Of a DNA stretch of 64,000 bases, positions 43,730 to 52,700 are shown piece by piece. The first letter of the stretch is position 1, and the number at the start of each line of letters is the position of its first letter. The notes under the pieces are model-generated. The model did no database searches. It saw nothing but the letters and a program-made list of their open reading frames with translations, and was not told the origin of the DNA. The stretch comes from Grimontia kaedaensis. GTDB lineage: Bacteria; Pseudomonadota; Gammaproteobacteria; Enterobacterales; Vibrionaceae. A program made the position numbers and the translations under genes. The stretch is taken from contig NZ_CP082275.1 of assembly GCF_023746615.1 (NCBI RefSeq), positions 1,550,001 to 1,614,000 on the forward strand. The letters run 5' to 3'.

Positions 43730-46327
43730 ATGATGACGCAAAACAATACCCAATACCGAAGGCCGCTCGCGCAAACCGGACTCGACTATTTCGATGTTCG
43801 TGCAGCCGTTAATGACATTAAACCGGACGCTTACGACACCTTGCCTTACACATCCCGTGTATTGGCTGAACAACTGGTGCGTCGCAGCAATCCGGCGGAT
43901 TTAAGAGCCTGCCTGACCCAGATTGTTGAAGGCAAAAAGGAACTTGATTTCCCTTGGTATCCCGCGCGCGTGGTGTGCCACGACATTCTGGGGCAAACCG
44001 CGCTGGTGGATTTGGCAGGCCTGCGCGATGCCATAGCAGACCAAGGTGGCGACCCTTCACAGGTTAATCCCGTGGTGGAAACCCAACTGATTGTTGACCA
44101 TTCACTGGCCGTCGAACATGCGGGTTTTGAACCTGATGCGTTTGAAAAGAACCGCGCCATCGAAGAGCGTCGCAATGAAGATCGCTTCCATTTTATTGAG
44201 TGGTGTAAAACCGCCTTTAAAAACGTCAGCGTGATCCCGGCGGGCAACGGCATCATGCACCAAATAAACTTGGAAAAGATGTCGCCGGTTATCCAAAGCC
44301 AACAGGGCATCGCCTTCCCCGATACCTGTGTCGGCACTGACAGCCACACTCCGCATGTTGATGCATTGGGCGTGATAGCGATTGGTGTTGGTGGCCTTGA
44401 AGCCGAAACCGTGATGCTTGGTCGACCTTCCATGATGCGACTGCCGGACATCGTCGGTGTGAAATTGGTGGGCCAACGTCAGGAAGGCATTACTGCCACT
44501 GACATCGTCTTGGCACTCACTGAGTTTCTGCGCAACGAGCGCGTGGTGTCGAGCTATCTGGAATTCTATGGCGAAGGTGCACGAGCACTGACCATTGGGG
44601 ACAGGGCGACTATCTCCAACATGACGCCGGAATATGGTGCGACCGCTGCTATGTTCTATATCGATGAACAGACCATCAATTACCTCAAACTGACAGGGCG
44701 CGAGCCTGAGCAAGTGGCGCTGGTAGAAACCTATGCCAAAACCGTTGGCTTATGGGCAGATGACTTAGAAAACGCCCAATATGAGCGTGTGCTGGAGTTC
44801 GATCTTTCCAGTGTGACACGTAACATGGCAGGCCCTTCAAACCCGCATCGCCGTTTGCCAACCAGCGAGCTTACGGAACGCTGTATTGCGTTAGCACAGG
44901 CACCAGTAGATTCAGAAGGCAGCATGCCGGATGGCGCAGTCATTATTGCTGCTATTACTTCCTGCACCAACACCAGTAACCCGCGCAACGTGGTTGCCGC
45001 TGGTCTGGTCGCGAAAAAAGCGAATGAGCTTGGCTTGGTGCGTAAGCCTTGGGTGAAAACCTCGTTCGCGCCAGGTTCCAAAGTCGCGAAGCTATATCTG
45101 GAAGAAGCAGGGCTGTTGTCTGAACTGGAACAGCTGGGCTTTGGCATTGTGGCGTATGCCTGTACCACCTGTAATGGCATGAGCGGTGCCTTGGATCCGG
45201 TTATCGAACAGGAAATTATCGAGCGCGACTTGTACGCGACAGCGGTGCTTTCCGGTAACCGCAACTTTGATGGCCGAATCCATCCGCACGCCAAACAAGC
45301 GTTTTTGGCGTCACCTCCGCTTGTGGTCGCTTACGCCATTGCAGGCACCATGCGCTTTGATATCGAACGCGATGCGTTAGGCACTGATGCCAACGGCAAG
45401 CCGATTTACCTTAACGATTTGTGGCCGACCGATGCAGAAATTGACGAGGTAGTGGGCAAGTCCGTCAAGCCAGAACAATTCCAACGTATTTACGTCGAAA
45501 TGTTCGAGCAAGAAGAGAGTTCAAGCCTGAGCGAGCCGCTTTACGACTGGCGTCCAATGAGTACCTACATTCGCAGACCGCCTTACTGGGAAGGCGCCTT
45601 GGCAGGAGAGCGTACGCTGAAAAGTATGCGTCCGCTGGCGGTGCTGGGTGACAACATCACGACAGACCATTTATCGCCTTCCAATGCCATTTTGCCATCG
45701 AGCGCAGCGGGCGAATATCTGGCAAAAATGGGTTTGGAACCCGTCGACTTCAACTCTTATGCGACGCACCGAGGCGATCACCTGACTGCTCAGCGCGCCA
45801 CCTTTGCTAACCCAAAGTTGCTCAATGAAATGGCGAAGGAAAACGGCGAAGTGATGCAGGGTTCATTAGCGCGCGTTGAGCCCGAAGGCAACGTCACCCG
45901 CATGTGGGAAGCGATTGAAACCTACATGGAGCGTAAACAACCTCTCATCATCATCGCTGGCGCAGATTACGGACAGGGCTCTTCACGTGACTGGGCGGCG
46001 AAAGGCGTTCGTTTGGCGGGTGTTGAAGCCATCGCAGCAGAAGGCTTCGAGCGCATTCACCGCACCAATTTGGTCGGCATGGGCGTTTTGCCTTTGCAGT
46101 TCAAGGCAGGCGTTAATCGTAACACCTTGGGGATTGATGGTACCGAGCTATATGACGTGGTGGGCGAGATAAAACCCGGCGCAGATTTGGCTTTGGTCAT
46201 CACCCGATCCAACGGTGAAAAGCTTGATGTCGCCGTGACCTGTCGTCTTGATACTGAAGATGAAGTGAAGGTCTATCAAGCAGGTGGAGTGCTTCAACGC
46301 TTCGCGCAAGATTTCCTAGCGCAGTAG
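43730..46327 (+). CDS. acnD: Fe/S-dependent 2-methylcitrate dehydratase AcnD
   Basis: AcnD dehydrates 2-methylcitrate to 2-methyl-trans-aconitate and takes the place of PrpD in operons that also carry prpF. The 865-residue aconitase-family protein has DTCVGTDSHTPHVDALGV, the cluster cysteines in ITSCTNTSNPRNV and ACTTCNGMSG, and the swivel-domain block GADYGQGSSRDWAAKG. I start at the ATG at 43730, five bases after AGGA; the ATG at 43709 overlapping the prpC stop would add seven untypical residues. It is upstream of prpF with no gap. Confidence 0.95.
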   Translation: MMTQNNTQYRRPLAQTGLDYFDVRAAVNDIKPDAYDTLPYTSRVLAEQLVRRSNPADLRACLTQIVEGKKELDFPWYPARVVCHDILGQTALVDLAGLRDAIADQGGDPSQVNPVVETQLIVDHSLAVEHAGFEPDAFEKNRAIEERRNEDRFHFIEWCKTAFKNVSVIPAGNGIMHQINLEKMSPVIQSQQGIAFPDTCVGTDSHTPHVDALGVIAIGVGGLEAETVMLGRPSMMRLPDIVGVKLVGQRQEGITATDIVLALTEFLRNERVVSSYLEFYGEGARALTIGDRATISNMTPEYGATAAMFYIDEQTINYLKLTGREPEQVALVETYAKTVGLWADDLENAQYERVLEFDLSSVTRNMAGPSNPHRRLPTSELTERCIALAQAPVDSEGSMPDGAVIIAAITSCTNTSNPRNVVAAGLVAKKANELGLVRKPWVKTSFAPGSKVAKLYLEEAGLLSELEQLGFGIVAYACTTCNGMSGALDPVIEQEIIERDLYATAVLSGNRNFDGRIHPHAKQAFLASPPLVVAYAIAGTMRFDIERDALGTDANGKPIYLNDLWPTDAEIDEVVGKSVKPEQFQRIYVEMFEQEESSSLSEPLYDWRPMSTYIRRPPYWEGALAGERTLKSMRPLAVLGDNITTDHLSPSNAILPSSAAGEYLAKMGLEPVDFNSYATHRGDHLTAQRATFANPKLLNEMAKENGEVMQGSLARVEPEGNVTRMWEAIETYMERKQPLIIIAGADYGQGSSRDWAAKGVRLAGVEAIAAEGFERIHRTNLVGMGVLPLQFKAGVNRNTLGIDGTELYDVVGEIKPGADLALVITRSNGEKLDVAVTCRLDTEDEVKVYQAGGVLQRFAQDFLAQ

Positions 46328-46336
46328 GTGGTGAGC

Positions 46337-47533
46337 ATGAGTAAGAATTTAAAAATTCCTGCCACCTACATGCGAGGTGGCACCAGCAAAGGCGTTTTCT
46401 TCAGGCTGACAGATTTGCCTGTTGAAGCGCAATCGCCAGGTGCGGTGCGCGATGCCATTTTGATGCGGGTCATTGGCAGCCCAGACCCTTACAGCAAACA
46501 GATTGATGGCATGGGCGGCGCTACGTCCAGCACCAGCAAAACAGTGATTGTGTCTAAAAGTACCCGCGATGACCACGATGTTGATTACCTATTTGGTCAG
46601 GTCGCGATTGATAAACCCTTCGTTGATTGGAGCGGCAACTGCGGCAACCTTTCAGCAGCGGTCGGGCCATTCGCGGTACATGCAGGTTTGATTGCCAAAG
46701 AGCGCATGGTCGACAACGGCGTTATCTCTGTGCGTATCTGGCAAGCCAATATCGGTAAAACCTTGGTGGTTGACGTGCCAATGCGTGACGGGGAAGTAGA
46801 AGAGTCTGGCGATTTCGAACTCGATGGCGTGACCTTTCCCGCCGCCGAAGTACCAGTGGAGTTTCTTCACCCTGCGGGTGCGCCGGGTTCTCTGCTCCCG
46901 ACGGGCAACCTTATCGACACGTTGGAAGTGCCGGAAGTTGGCGCTTTCCGCGCTTCATTTATCAATGCAGGCATCCCGACCATCTTCCTTGATGCGTCAG
47001 AGCTTGGCTATGAAGGCACAGAGCTGCAAGACGACATCAATAATGATGAGGAAGCACTGGAACGGTTTGAAAAAATCCGCGCTTATGGCGCTATCCAAAT
47101 GGGTTTAAACCAAACCGTGGAAGATGCCCAAACCCGCCAGCACACACCGAAGATTGCGTTCGTTTCCCCGCCTAAAAGCTACCTGAGCTCTAGCGGGAAA
47201 AAGGTGGAAGAGGCCGAAATCGATGTACTCGTCCGAGCCTTGTCGATGGGCAAATTGCACCACGCCATGATGGGAACAGCAGCCGTGGCTATTGCCGCAG
47301 CAGCCTGTGTACCGGGCACTATCGTCAACTTGGCGGCTGGTGGTGGAGAAAGGGAAAACGTGGTGTTTGGTCATCCTTCCGGCACTTTAAAAGTCGGCGC
47401 GAAGGCACATCTCAAGCCCGAAGGCTGGTGGGTTGAAAAGGCAATCATGAGCCGCAGTGCCCGCATTTTGATGGAGGGACGTATTCATGTGCCTTCCAGC
47501 GTTCTAGAAGCGAACGAGCGCGGCGAAAGCTAA
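46337..47533 (+). CDS. prpF: 2-methylaconitate cis-trans isomerase
   Basis: PrpF turns 2-methyl-trans-aconitate into the cis form needed by the hydratase. The 398-residue protein starts MSKNLKIPATYMRGGTSKGVFF and contains GMGGATSSTSKTV and DWSGNCGNLSAAVGPFA, hallmarks of the PrpF/diaminopimelate-epimerase-like fold. I start at the ATG at 46337; a GTG directly after the acnD stop is also in frame. With acnD it is a strict functional pair. Confidence 0.95.
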   Translation: MSKNLKIPATYMRGGTSKGVFFRLTDLPVEAQSPGAVRDAILMRVIGSPDPYSKQIDGMGGATSSTSKTVIVSKSTRDDHDVDYLFGQVAIDKPFVDWSGNCGNLSAAVGPFAVHAGLIAKERMVDNGVISVRIWQANIGKTLVVDVPMRDGEVEESGDFELDGVTFPAAEVPVEFLHPAGAPGSLLPTGNLIDTLEVPEVGAFRASFINAGIPTIFLDASELGYEGTELQDDINNDEEALERFEKIRAYGAIQMGLNQTVEDAQTRQHTPKIAFVSPPKSYLSSSGKKVEEAEIDVLVRALSMGKLHHAMMGTAAVAIAAAACVPGTIVNLAAGGGERENVVFGHPSGTLKVGAKAHLKPEGWWVEKAIMSRSARILMEGRIHVPSSVLEANERGES

Positions 47534-47565
47534 CGTGCTCAGAAAGACATTTTGGAGGAATCAAT

Positions 47566-49443
47566 ATGTCTGGCTATCAACAGGAATACTTGAAAGCGCA
47601 AACCGAGCCAGAAGCCTTCTGGCGTGAGCAATCAGAACAACTTGATTGGTTTGAGAAGCCGAAAACCATTCTGGCCAACGACGAAAATGGCATTGAGCGT
47701 TGGTTTCCAGATGGCGTGATGAACACCGCCTGGCTGGCATTGGATTACCATTGCGAAAACGGGCGCGGCGACAAAACCGCGCTGATCCACGACTCCCCAG
47801 TCACAGCGAAAAGACAAGCTTACAGCTACTTTGAACTGCGCGACCAAGTGGCAAAAATCGCGGGTATGCTGGCTGGAATGGGCGTTGGGCGAGGCGATCG
47901 CGTGGTGATTTACATGCCCATGGTGGCGGAAGCCGCCATGGCAATGCTTGCCTGTGCCAGATTGGGCGCGATTCATTCCGTGGTCTTTGGTGGTTTTGCT
48001 CCTAACGAACTGGCGGTTCGCATTGAAGATGCAGAGCCAAAAGTGCTGATTACGGCTTCTTGCGGCATCGAAGTCAGCAAAGTGATTCCGTATAAACCGC
48101 TGGTCGACAAAGCCATAATGGACAGTCGTTGGAAGCCTGAAAAAGTGGTGGTGCTGCAACGTCCAGAGAGTGCTGCAACGTTAGACCAAGAACGCGATGT
48201 AGATTGGCGAACCGCCTATGAAGCGGCTCAGCCTCATGACTGTGTTCCTGTGCTCGCCACCGATCCGCTTTATATCCTTTATACCTCTGGCACCACAGGC
48301 AAGCCCAAAGGGGTAGTGCGCGATAACGGCGGGCATGCTGTCGCGATGAAATACTCGATGAATGCCGTGTACGACATGCCGCAAGATGGTGTGTTCTGGG
48401 CAGCGTCTGATGTCGGCTGGGTAGTGGGCCATTCCTACATTGTCTATGCGCCACTGATCCACGGGTGTACCACAATCTTGTTCGAGGGTAAGCCGGTTCG
48501 AACACCGGACCCAGGTGCCTTTTGGCGGGTATGCCAAGACTATGCAGTAAATGTGCTTTTCTCTGCACCGACGGCTTTCCGTGCCATCAAGAAAGAAGAT
48601 CCAGATGGAAACTACGTCAATGAGTACGATTTAAGCTCGCTGAAATCCATCTTTATGGCAGGTGAGCGTCTCGACCCACCGACCTACGATTGGGTCGTCG
48701 AAAAAACCGGAAAACCGGTAATTGACCATTGGTGGCAAACCGAGACAGGCTGGGCGATTGCTTGTGACCCAATGGGTATTGAGGTAATGCCAGTAAAAGC
48801 AGGCTCATCGACAAAGCCAACACCGGGCTATCAAGTCGAAATACTCGATGCACTTGGTAATAGCCTCAAAGCCAACCAGCAAGGTTATGTGGCACTAAAA
48901 CGGCCGTTGCCACCGAGCTGTTTGCCGACGGTATGGCGCAACCATGATCGTTTCGAGACGGGCTACCTCAGCCAATTCCCCGGCTACTATGTGTCTGGTG
49001 ACGGCGGTTACTTGGATGAAGAAGGTTATCTCTTTATCATGGGCCGCATCGATGATGTGATAAACGTCGCCGGGCATCGCCTCTCAACCGGTGAAATGGA
49101 AGAAATTGTCGGCGCACATCCTGCTGTGGCTGAATGCGCGGTTATAGGTATTCATGACGAGCTGAAAGGGCAGCTTCCCGTCGGCTTTGTGGTGCTGAAA
49201 GATGGTGTCGACATAGCTTCAGACCAACTGGCTGGAGAGCTTGTCGCCAAAGTACGGGAAGAAATCGGCGCAGTGGCTTGTTTCAAGCTGGCCTTGGTTG
49301 TCGACAGATTGCCGAAAACACGTTCCGGTAAAATCCTACGCAGAACCATGCGTCAAATAGCCGATGGCGAACAGTATGTGGTGCCTTCAACGATTGATGA
49401 CCCATCCAGCCTGAATGAGATTGAAAGGGTGTTAGAGCGGTAG
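47566..49443 (+). CDS. prpE: Propionyl-CoA synthetase
   Basis: PrpE activates propionate to propionyl-CoA with ATP, the entry step of the pathway. The 625-residue adenylate-forming enzyme has YTSGTTGKPKGVVRDNGGHA, the WWQTETGW block and the acetylatable lysine Lys589 in TRSGKILRRT. TTTGGAGGA precedes the ATG. It ends the prp operon and is followed by a terminator. The last 110 or so bases and the terminator recur at 51492-51664 beyond the next gene. Confidence 0.96.
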   Translation: MSGYQQEYLKAQTEPEAFWREQSEQLDWFEKPKTILANDENGIERWFPDGVMNTAWLALDYHCENGRGDKTALIHDSPVTAKRQAYSYFELRDQVAKIAGMLAGMGVGRGDRVVIYMPMVAEAAMAMLACARLGAIHSVVFGGFAPNELAVRIEDAEPKVLITASCGIEVSKVIPYKPLVDKAIMDSRWKPEKVVVLQRPESAATLDQERDVDWRTAYEAAQPHDCVPVLATDPLYILYTSGTTGKPKGVVRDNGGHAVAMKYSMNAVYDMPQDGVFWAASDVGWVVGHSYIVYAPLIHGCTTILFEGKPVRTPDPGAFWRVCQDYAVNVLFSAPTAFRAIKKEDPDGNYVNEYDLSSLKSIFMAGERLDPPTYDWVVEKTGKPVIDHWWQTETGWAIACDPMGIEVMPVKAGSSTKPTPGYQVEILDALGNSLKANQQGYVALKRPLPPSCLPTVWRNHDRFETGYLSQFPGYYVSGDGGYLDEEGYLFIMGRIDDVINVAGHRLSTGEMEEIVGAHPAVAECAVIGIHDELKGQLPVGFVVLKDGVDIASDQLAGELVAKVREEIGAVACFKLALVVDRLPKTRSGKILRRTMRQIADGEQYVVPSTIDDPSSLNEIERVLER

Positions 49444-49465
49444 GAGCGGTTGGTTATTTGGAATA

Positions 49466-49491
49466 GGAAGGGAGCAGATTGGCTCCCTTTT
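49466..49491 (+). terminator. Terminator of the prp operon
   Basis: AAGGGAGC (49468-49475) and GCTCCCTT (49482-49489) pair around CAGATTG, followed by TT. A near copy is at 51632-51660. Confidence 0.82.
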
Positions 49492-49618
49492 GCTATGAAT
49501 AGCCCGTCCCAGACAACTGAACTCAAATTCAGCATGTTGAACTATTTATGGCGATTTCGAGGGTGACAGTGCACATCAATGTTACTTTTCTATTTGAGTC
49601 TCATACCCCCGATCAGAG

Positions 49619-51307
49619 TCAATTATGGTCTCTGGAACTAAAACTACTAATCATGACTTCCGCCGCGTTTTTGAGCGATTGATAGGTAACAAGCTCACTT
49701 ACATCCGATTTCGCAGGAAGGGTAAAAAAGTCCCTAGGTAACAATGGTGTGTCTACATCAATGTTTAGTCCATGGTGTCGTGCAATGAGAACACAAATAA
49801 GTGCATCAATGGCCAAAATGTCCGATAACTGGAAATAACCTGATTTTCGGCCTTGCTGTTCGCAAGCTATTTTATGCACTGCGCTAGCCATTTCATTGAT
49901 ATCACGATTGAGTAAGCCGACAAAAAAGAGTGCCTCGCTCTTTGCATGATCTGATACGTCACGTTTCAAAACACTCTCAGTTTCTTGACCAAGGGTGGAC
50001 ATATCGCCACGAAGCGCCAGTTGAAAGAGCCAGAAACGGTGTTCATTGGTGCCAGGGATCGCCCTATTTTTGATGAATGTGTTGTAGTCATCGGCATCAT
50101 TGGACCAGCGGAAAGATTTAGGGTCGAGGCTTGGAAAATCGCGCAGTGATTGCAACACCTGTTTCTTACCATTCAGTACTGCTAGCGCTAACACATCTCC
50201 TATGCCGTAATATTTAAGGTTGCCTAAGACAACGAGCTGAGGCTCCTCTTTGTTCCAATGATTCATTGATGCTTGAGAAACACTTTGCACCACGTCAGCA
50301 CGTGGATAGATGGCATACAATGCCGCGGCTATCATGCTGGTTTTCGTCGGGTTTACTGCACAGGCCTTAACGGCTTTTGCAAAGCAAAAGTTCGAGGGTT
50401 CATCTTCAAAATGCAGGATTTCAAGCAAGCCACATAAGATTTTGGCTTTATCTTTCGGAATGGCGCTGTCTCCAGTGTAATAGTCCTTGACGTCGGAACT
50501 AAACTGAAAGGCTTGTTTCGGCAATGGTAGCTGCAGCATCATCGGCCAACATGTTGGATGATAAGATCGGTTTTTGCCAGAGCGTTTAAGCCATGCAGCA
50601 GGCACAACAAGTTCTGAATGGTGCAGTGAAATACCATGTTGTTTTGCAACGGTTAACAACAAAAACGCTGTCGGCGAGAATAAATAATCAGACCTGTAGA
50701 ACTCATCCTTTTCTTGCTGGGCTTGCAAGAAATCCTTAGATAATTTGTCCAACGTGGTTTGCATTAACGCTGTGTTACCATCCAAAAGGCCGCGATAAAA
50801 GGTTAGTTCGGCATTGATGGCAGCGGGGATAGCGAGTACTTGACCAGTCATCACCCTTCCATATCTCCCCGCGTTATAGCTCTCTGTTAGCTCCTTAACA
50901 AAATGATCCAGCTCCTCAAATTGGCCCAAGAGCGCCAAACGGTGGAGATGCAGACTTTCACCTTTGTCATATTCCAGCACAAGATATGACTCATCCAACA
51001 AAGACAGTTCCTGACTGGTGATTTCATCAACCAACGCATGGCATTCTCCGAGCAGTGCAAGCACGAGCACCTCTATCATCGAATCCGATACAATGTCCTT
51101 AAGATCACAATACTTAAGATAGGCTTCCACCGCAGTCCATGCCCTGAAGCCTGTGATATCGCCAAACACATACCAAGATGTCAATGCATTGTAATTCGCA
51201 CAACTAATGTAATCACTTTCGAATTCTGGCCATTGTGCGGTGTTTAACTCAGCATAATCGCCATATGCCATGTTAACCGCCAGTGTTTCTATCTGTTTTA
51301 GTCTCAT
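49619..51307 (-). CDS. Hypothetical 562-residue helical protein, possible Imm49-like repeats
   Basis: I cannot name this protein with confidence. It is long, acidic and mostly alpha-helical, with no signal peptide, membrane helix or catalytic motif. Two segments look alike: SPTAFLLLTVAKQHGISLHH...VVPAAWL at about 205-235 and LAIDALICVLIARHHGLNID...PLLPRDFF at about 500-530. The pattern of a helix, RHHGL, then two prolines and a hydrophobic end recalls the C terminus of Imm49-type immunity proteins, so it could be a fused or duplicated member. I start at the ATG at 51307 behind AGAGGAAT. It is the sole cargo between prpE and a copy of the prpE 3' end. Confidence 0.6.
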   Translation of the reverse strand: MRLKQIETLAVNMAYGDYAELNTAQWPEFESDYISCANYNALTSWYVFGDITGFRAWTAVEAYLKYCDLKDIVSDSMIEVLVLALLGECHALVDEITSQELSLLDESYLVLEYDKGESLHLHRLALLGQFEELDHFVKELTESYNAGRYGRVMTGQVLAIPAAINAELTFYRGLLDGNTALMQTTLDKLSKDFLQAQQEKDEFYRSDYLFSPTAFLLLTVAKQHGISLHHSELVVPAAWLKRSGKNRSYHPTCWPMMLQLPLPKQAFQFSSDVKDYYTGDSAIPKDKAKILCGLLEILHFEDEPSNFCFAKAVKACAVNPTKTSMIAAALYAIYPRADVVQSVSQASMNHWNKEEPQLVVLGNLKYYGIGDVLALAVLNGKKQVLQSLRDFPSLDPKSFRWSNDADDYNTFIKNRAIPGTNEHRFWLFQLALRGDMSTLGQETESVLKRDVSDHAKSEALFFVGLLNRDINEMASAVHKIACEQQGRKSGYFQLSDILAIDALICVLIARHHGLNIDVDTPLLPRDFFTLPAKSDVSELVTYQSLKNAAEVMISSFSSRDHN

Positions 51308-51491
51308 GTGATTCCTCTGAGTTGAGGACAATAGGGCCATCAACTGAAGCCACTTCTTATCGGTCGTGACTGGTTTTATGGGGAGATCCTAAAATTAGCG
51401 CATATTGTCTTGCTGAGGTTATCTGGGCTCGGTTTTGGCTCTTATTTTTAGGGGCACTTAACACAGCGAGGCTGATTTGGCATTAAATCAG
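51308..51491. other. Upstream region of the 562-residue gene, no gene seen
   Basis: It should contain the promoter of the minus-strand gene. No other feature is evident before the prpE-like fragment begins. Confidence 0.4.
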
Positions 51492-51612
51492 CGTTGGCAA
51501 AATCATACGCAGAACCATGCGCCAAATTGCCGATGGCGAACAATATGCGGTGCCTTCAACGATTGATGAACCGTCGAGCCCGAATGAAATTGAAAGGGTA
51601 TTGCAGCGGTAG
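51492..51612 (+). pseudogene. Partial copy of the prpE 3' end
   Basis: The fragment keeps the reading frame of prpE through the stop codon: KIIRRTMRQIADGEQYAV, then PSTIDEPSSPNEIERVLQR. Over about 167 bases, including the terminator that follows, I count roughly 18 differences from prpE (about 89 per cent identity), many of them silent. The similarity starts near 51492, at the equivalent of prpE codon 586, and stops near 51664 just past the terminator. Confidence 0.9.
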
Positions 51613-51631
51613 GAACGGTTGGTCATTTGGA

Positions 51632-51660
51632 ATAGGAAGGGAGCCAGTTGGCTCCCTTTT
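51632..51660 (+). terminator. Copied prp terminator
   Basis: AAGGGAGCCAGTTGGCTCCC with a following TTTT repeats the hairpin at 49466-49491. It could end the minus-strand gene at 51672 as well. Confidence 0.78.
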
Positions 51661-51671
51661 GCTCATGGTCA

Positions 51672-52061
51672 TCATCGCTCAAGTGTTTCAAAGTGGAACT
51701 TGTATTCACTGACACCGTCTATACGTACGCCTTTTTCCCTTAACTCAAGGTACTGCTTCATTTTAATAGTTCTGAAGTCCATGGCTTTCAGCGCAAGGAT
51801 GATCCGCAGTTCATCCATTGAATGTGATTTTGCTTCAGAGCTGCATGTACCGCAGACAACATGGGTCTTCGGCTTAAAGCCAACCTGATTAAGCCAGTGC
51901 AAGTCTTTGGGTTCTTTACGTGTACCGCAGAAGTAGCATTGATTCTCTTGTTTCAATGCCGCCTGTTCCCTTAATTCCTTCGGACTTGGTGAATTGGCTG
52001 ATTGGGAATTTTTAGCCTTCTTATTACCACCGAACTGGGGAAACTGAACGACATTAGACAT
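51672..52061 (-). CDS. Small protein with two CxxC motifs
   Basis: The 129-residue protein has CYFCG at about residue 44 and CGTCS about 30 residues later, a likely zinc ribbon, followed by a helical C-terminal part (RTIKMKQYLELREKG). The N-terminal 35 residues are of low complexity (NKKAKNSQSANSPSPKE). I start at the ATG at 52061 with AAGGCC upstream. The paired CxxC motifs with an intervening tryptophan/histidine (DLHWLNQVG) recall HNH-type zinc folds, but no catalytic residues are clear. Function unknown. Confidence 0.6.
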   Translation of the reverse strand: MSNVVQFPQFGGNKKAKNSQSANSPSPKELREQAALKQENQCYFCGTRKEPKDLHWLNQVGFKPKTHVVCGTCSSEAKSHSMDELRIILALKAMDFRTIKMKQYLELREKGVRIDGVSEYKFHFETLER

Positions 52062-52086
52062 TGGGTTTGGCCTTATTAATTGAGTT

Positions 52087-52132
52087 GTACCCAAACAACC
52101 TGAATATGAGCATCTTCAGGTCGTTTGGGTAT
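52087..52132. repeat. Long imperfect intergenic palindrome, second copy
   Basis: The arms 52087-52108 (GTACCCAAACAACCTGAAT...) and 52111-52132 are reverse complements at 19 of 22 positions with a two-base centre. The outer sequence TACCCAA/TTGGGTA matches the element at 8909-8964. It lies between two divergent small genes. Confidence 0.75.
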
Positions 52133-52192
52133 ATACAGCTAGTATTTTGCCAGAAAATGATCATAATCTCGCGACAAAACACGGGAAGAAAA

Positions 52193-52573
52193 ATGACCAT
52201 GACTGATTTTCAATATTACTTTCACCAACTGCCTTGTTTTAACTGCAAAAACACCACAGTAAGTACTGATCTTGGTTGGTTAACCCCAGCGATGAAAGAC
52301 GATGTTGTTGCCCAAATCGCAGCGATTATTGCGCAAGGCAAGGTTGAACCGGATCTTTCAGTGAACGTGACATGCTCGAAACAGGAAGCGCGCGATTACT
52401 TGCTGTTGAACTTCTTCGGCTATTCAGAAGAAGAACTCGCGAATCAAGTTAAAGCGGAAGATGAGCAAGAAGTTCAGGATGAAATCGCAGAGCTTCTTGC
52501 TGACGGAAGTGATAAAGCTGTTTTCGAGCATGAAGTCGCGCTGCAAAGCTGCACTGACTGCGACATTGACTAA
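52193..52573 (+). CDS. Small acidic protein with terminal cysteine pairs
   Basis: The 126-residue protein has CFNC near the N terminus and CTDC at the very end, which may together bind a metal. The middle is acidic and helical (SEEELANQVKAEDEQEVQDE). I start at the ATG at 52193 behind GGGAAGAA; an open frame continues further upstream but runs through the palindrome. I do not recognise a family. A strong terminator follows. Confidence 0.6.
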   Translation: MTMTDFQYYFHQLPCFNCKNTTVSTDLGWLTPAMKDDVVAQIAAIIAQGKVEPDLSVNVTCSKQEARDYLLLNFFGYSEEELANQVKAEDEQEVQDEIAELLADGSDKAVFEHEVALQSCTDCDID

Positions 52574-52630
52574 TCGCGAAATCTCGCGTTAAGCCAAGTG
52601 TGACTGCGGGGCTTATGATGTTCTGAAGAA

Positions 52631-52668
52631 AAAGGCGCTATCAAACAAGGGTTTGATAGCGCCTTTTT
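52631..52668 (+). terminator. Strong terminator
   Basis: GGCGCTATCAAAC and GTTTGATAGCGCC form a 13-base stem with a four-base loop, followed by TTTTTGTTTTT. The upstream A run allows use in the other direction too. Confidence 0.9.
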
Positions 52669-52700
52669 GTTTTTGCGGTGATTGAATCGTTCGCCGAGGT

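Noticed and set aside
16267..51664. Site-specific integrase or transposon as the direct cause of the three 3'-end repeats
   Set aside because: No integrase, recombinase or transposase frame is present in or beside any of the three cargoes, and the repeats (about 60 to 290 bases) are far longer than usual target-site duplications.
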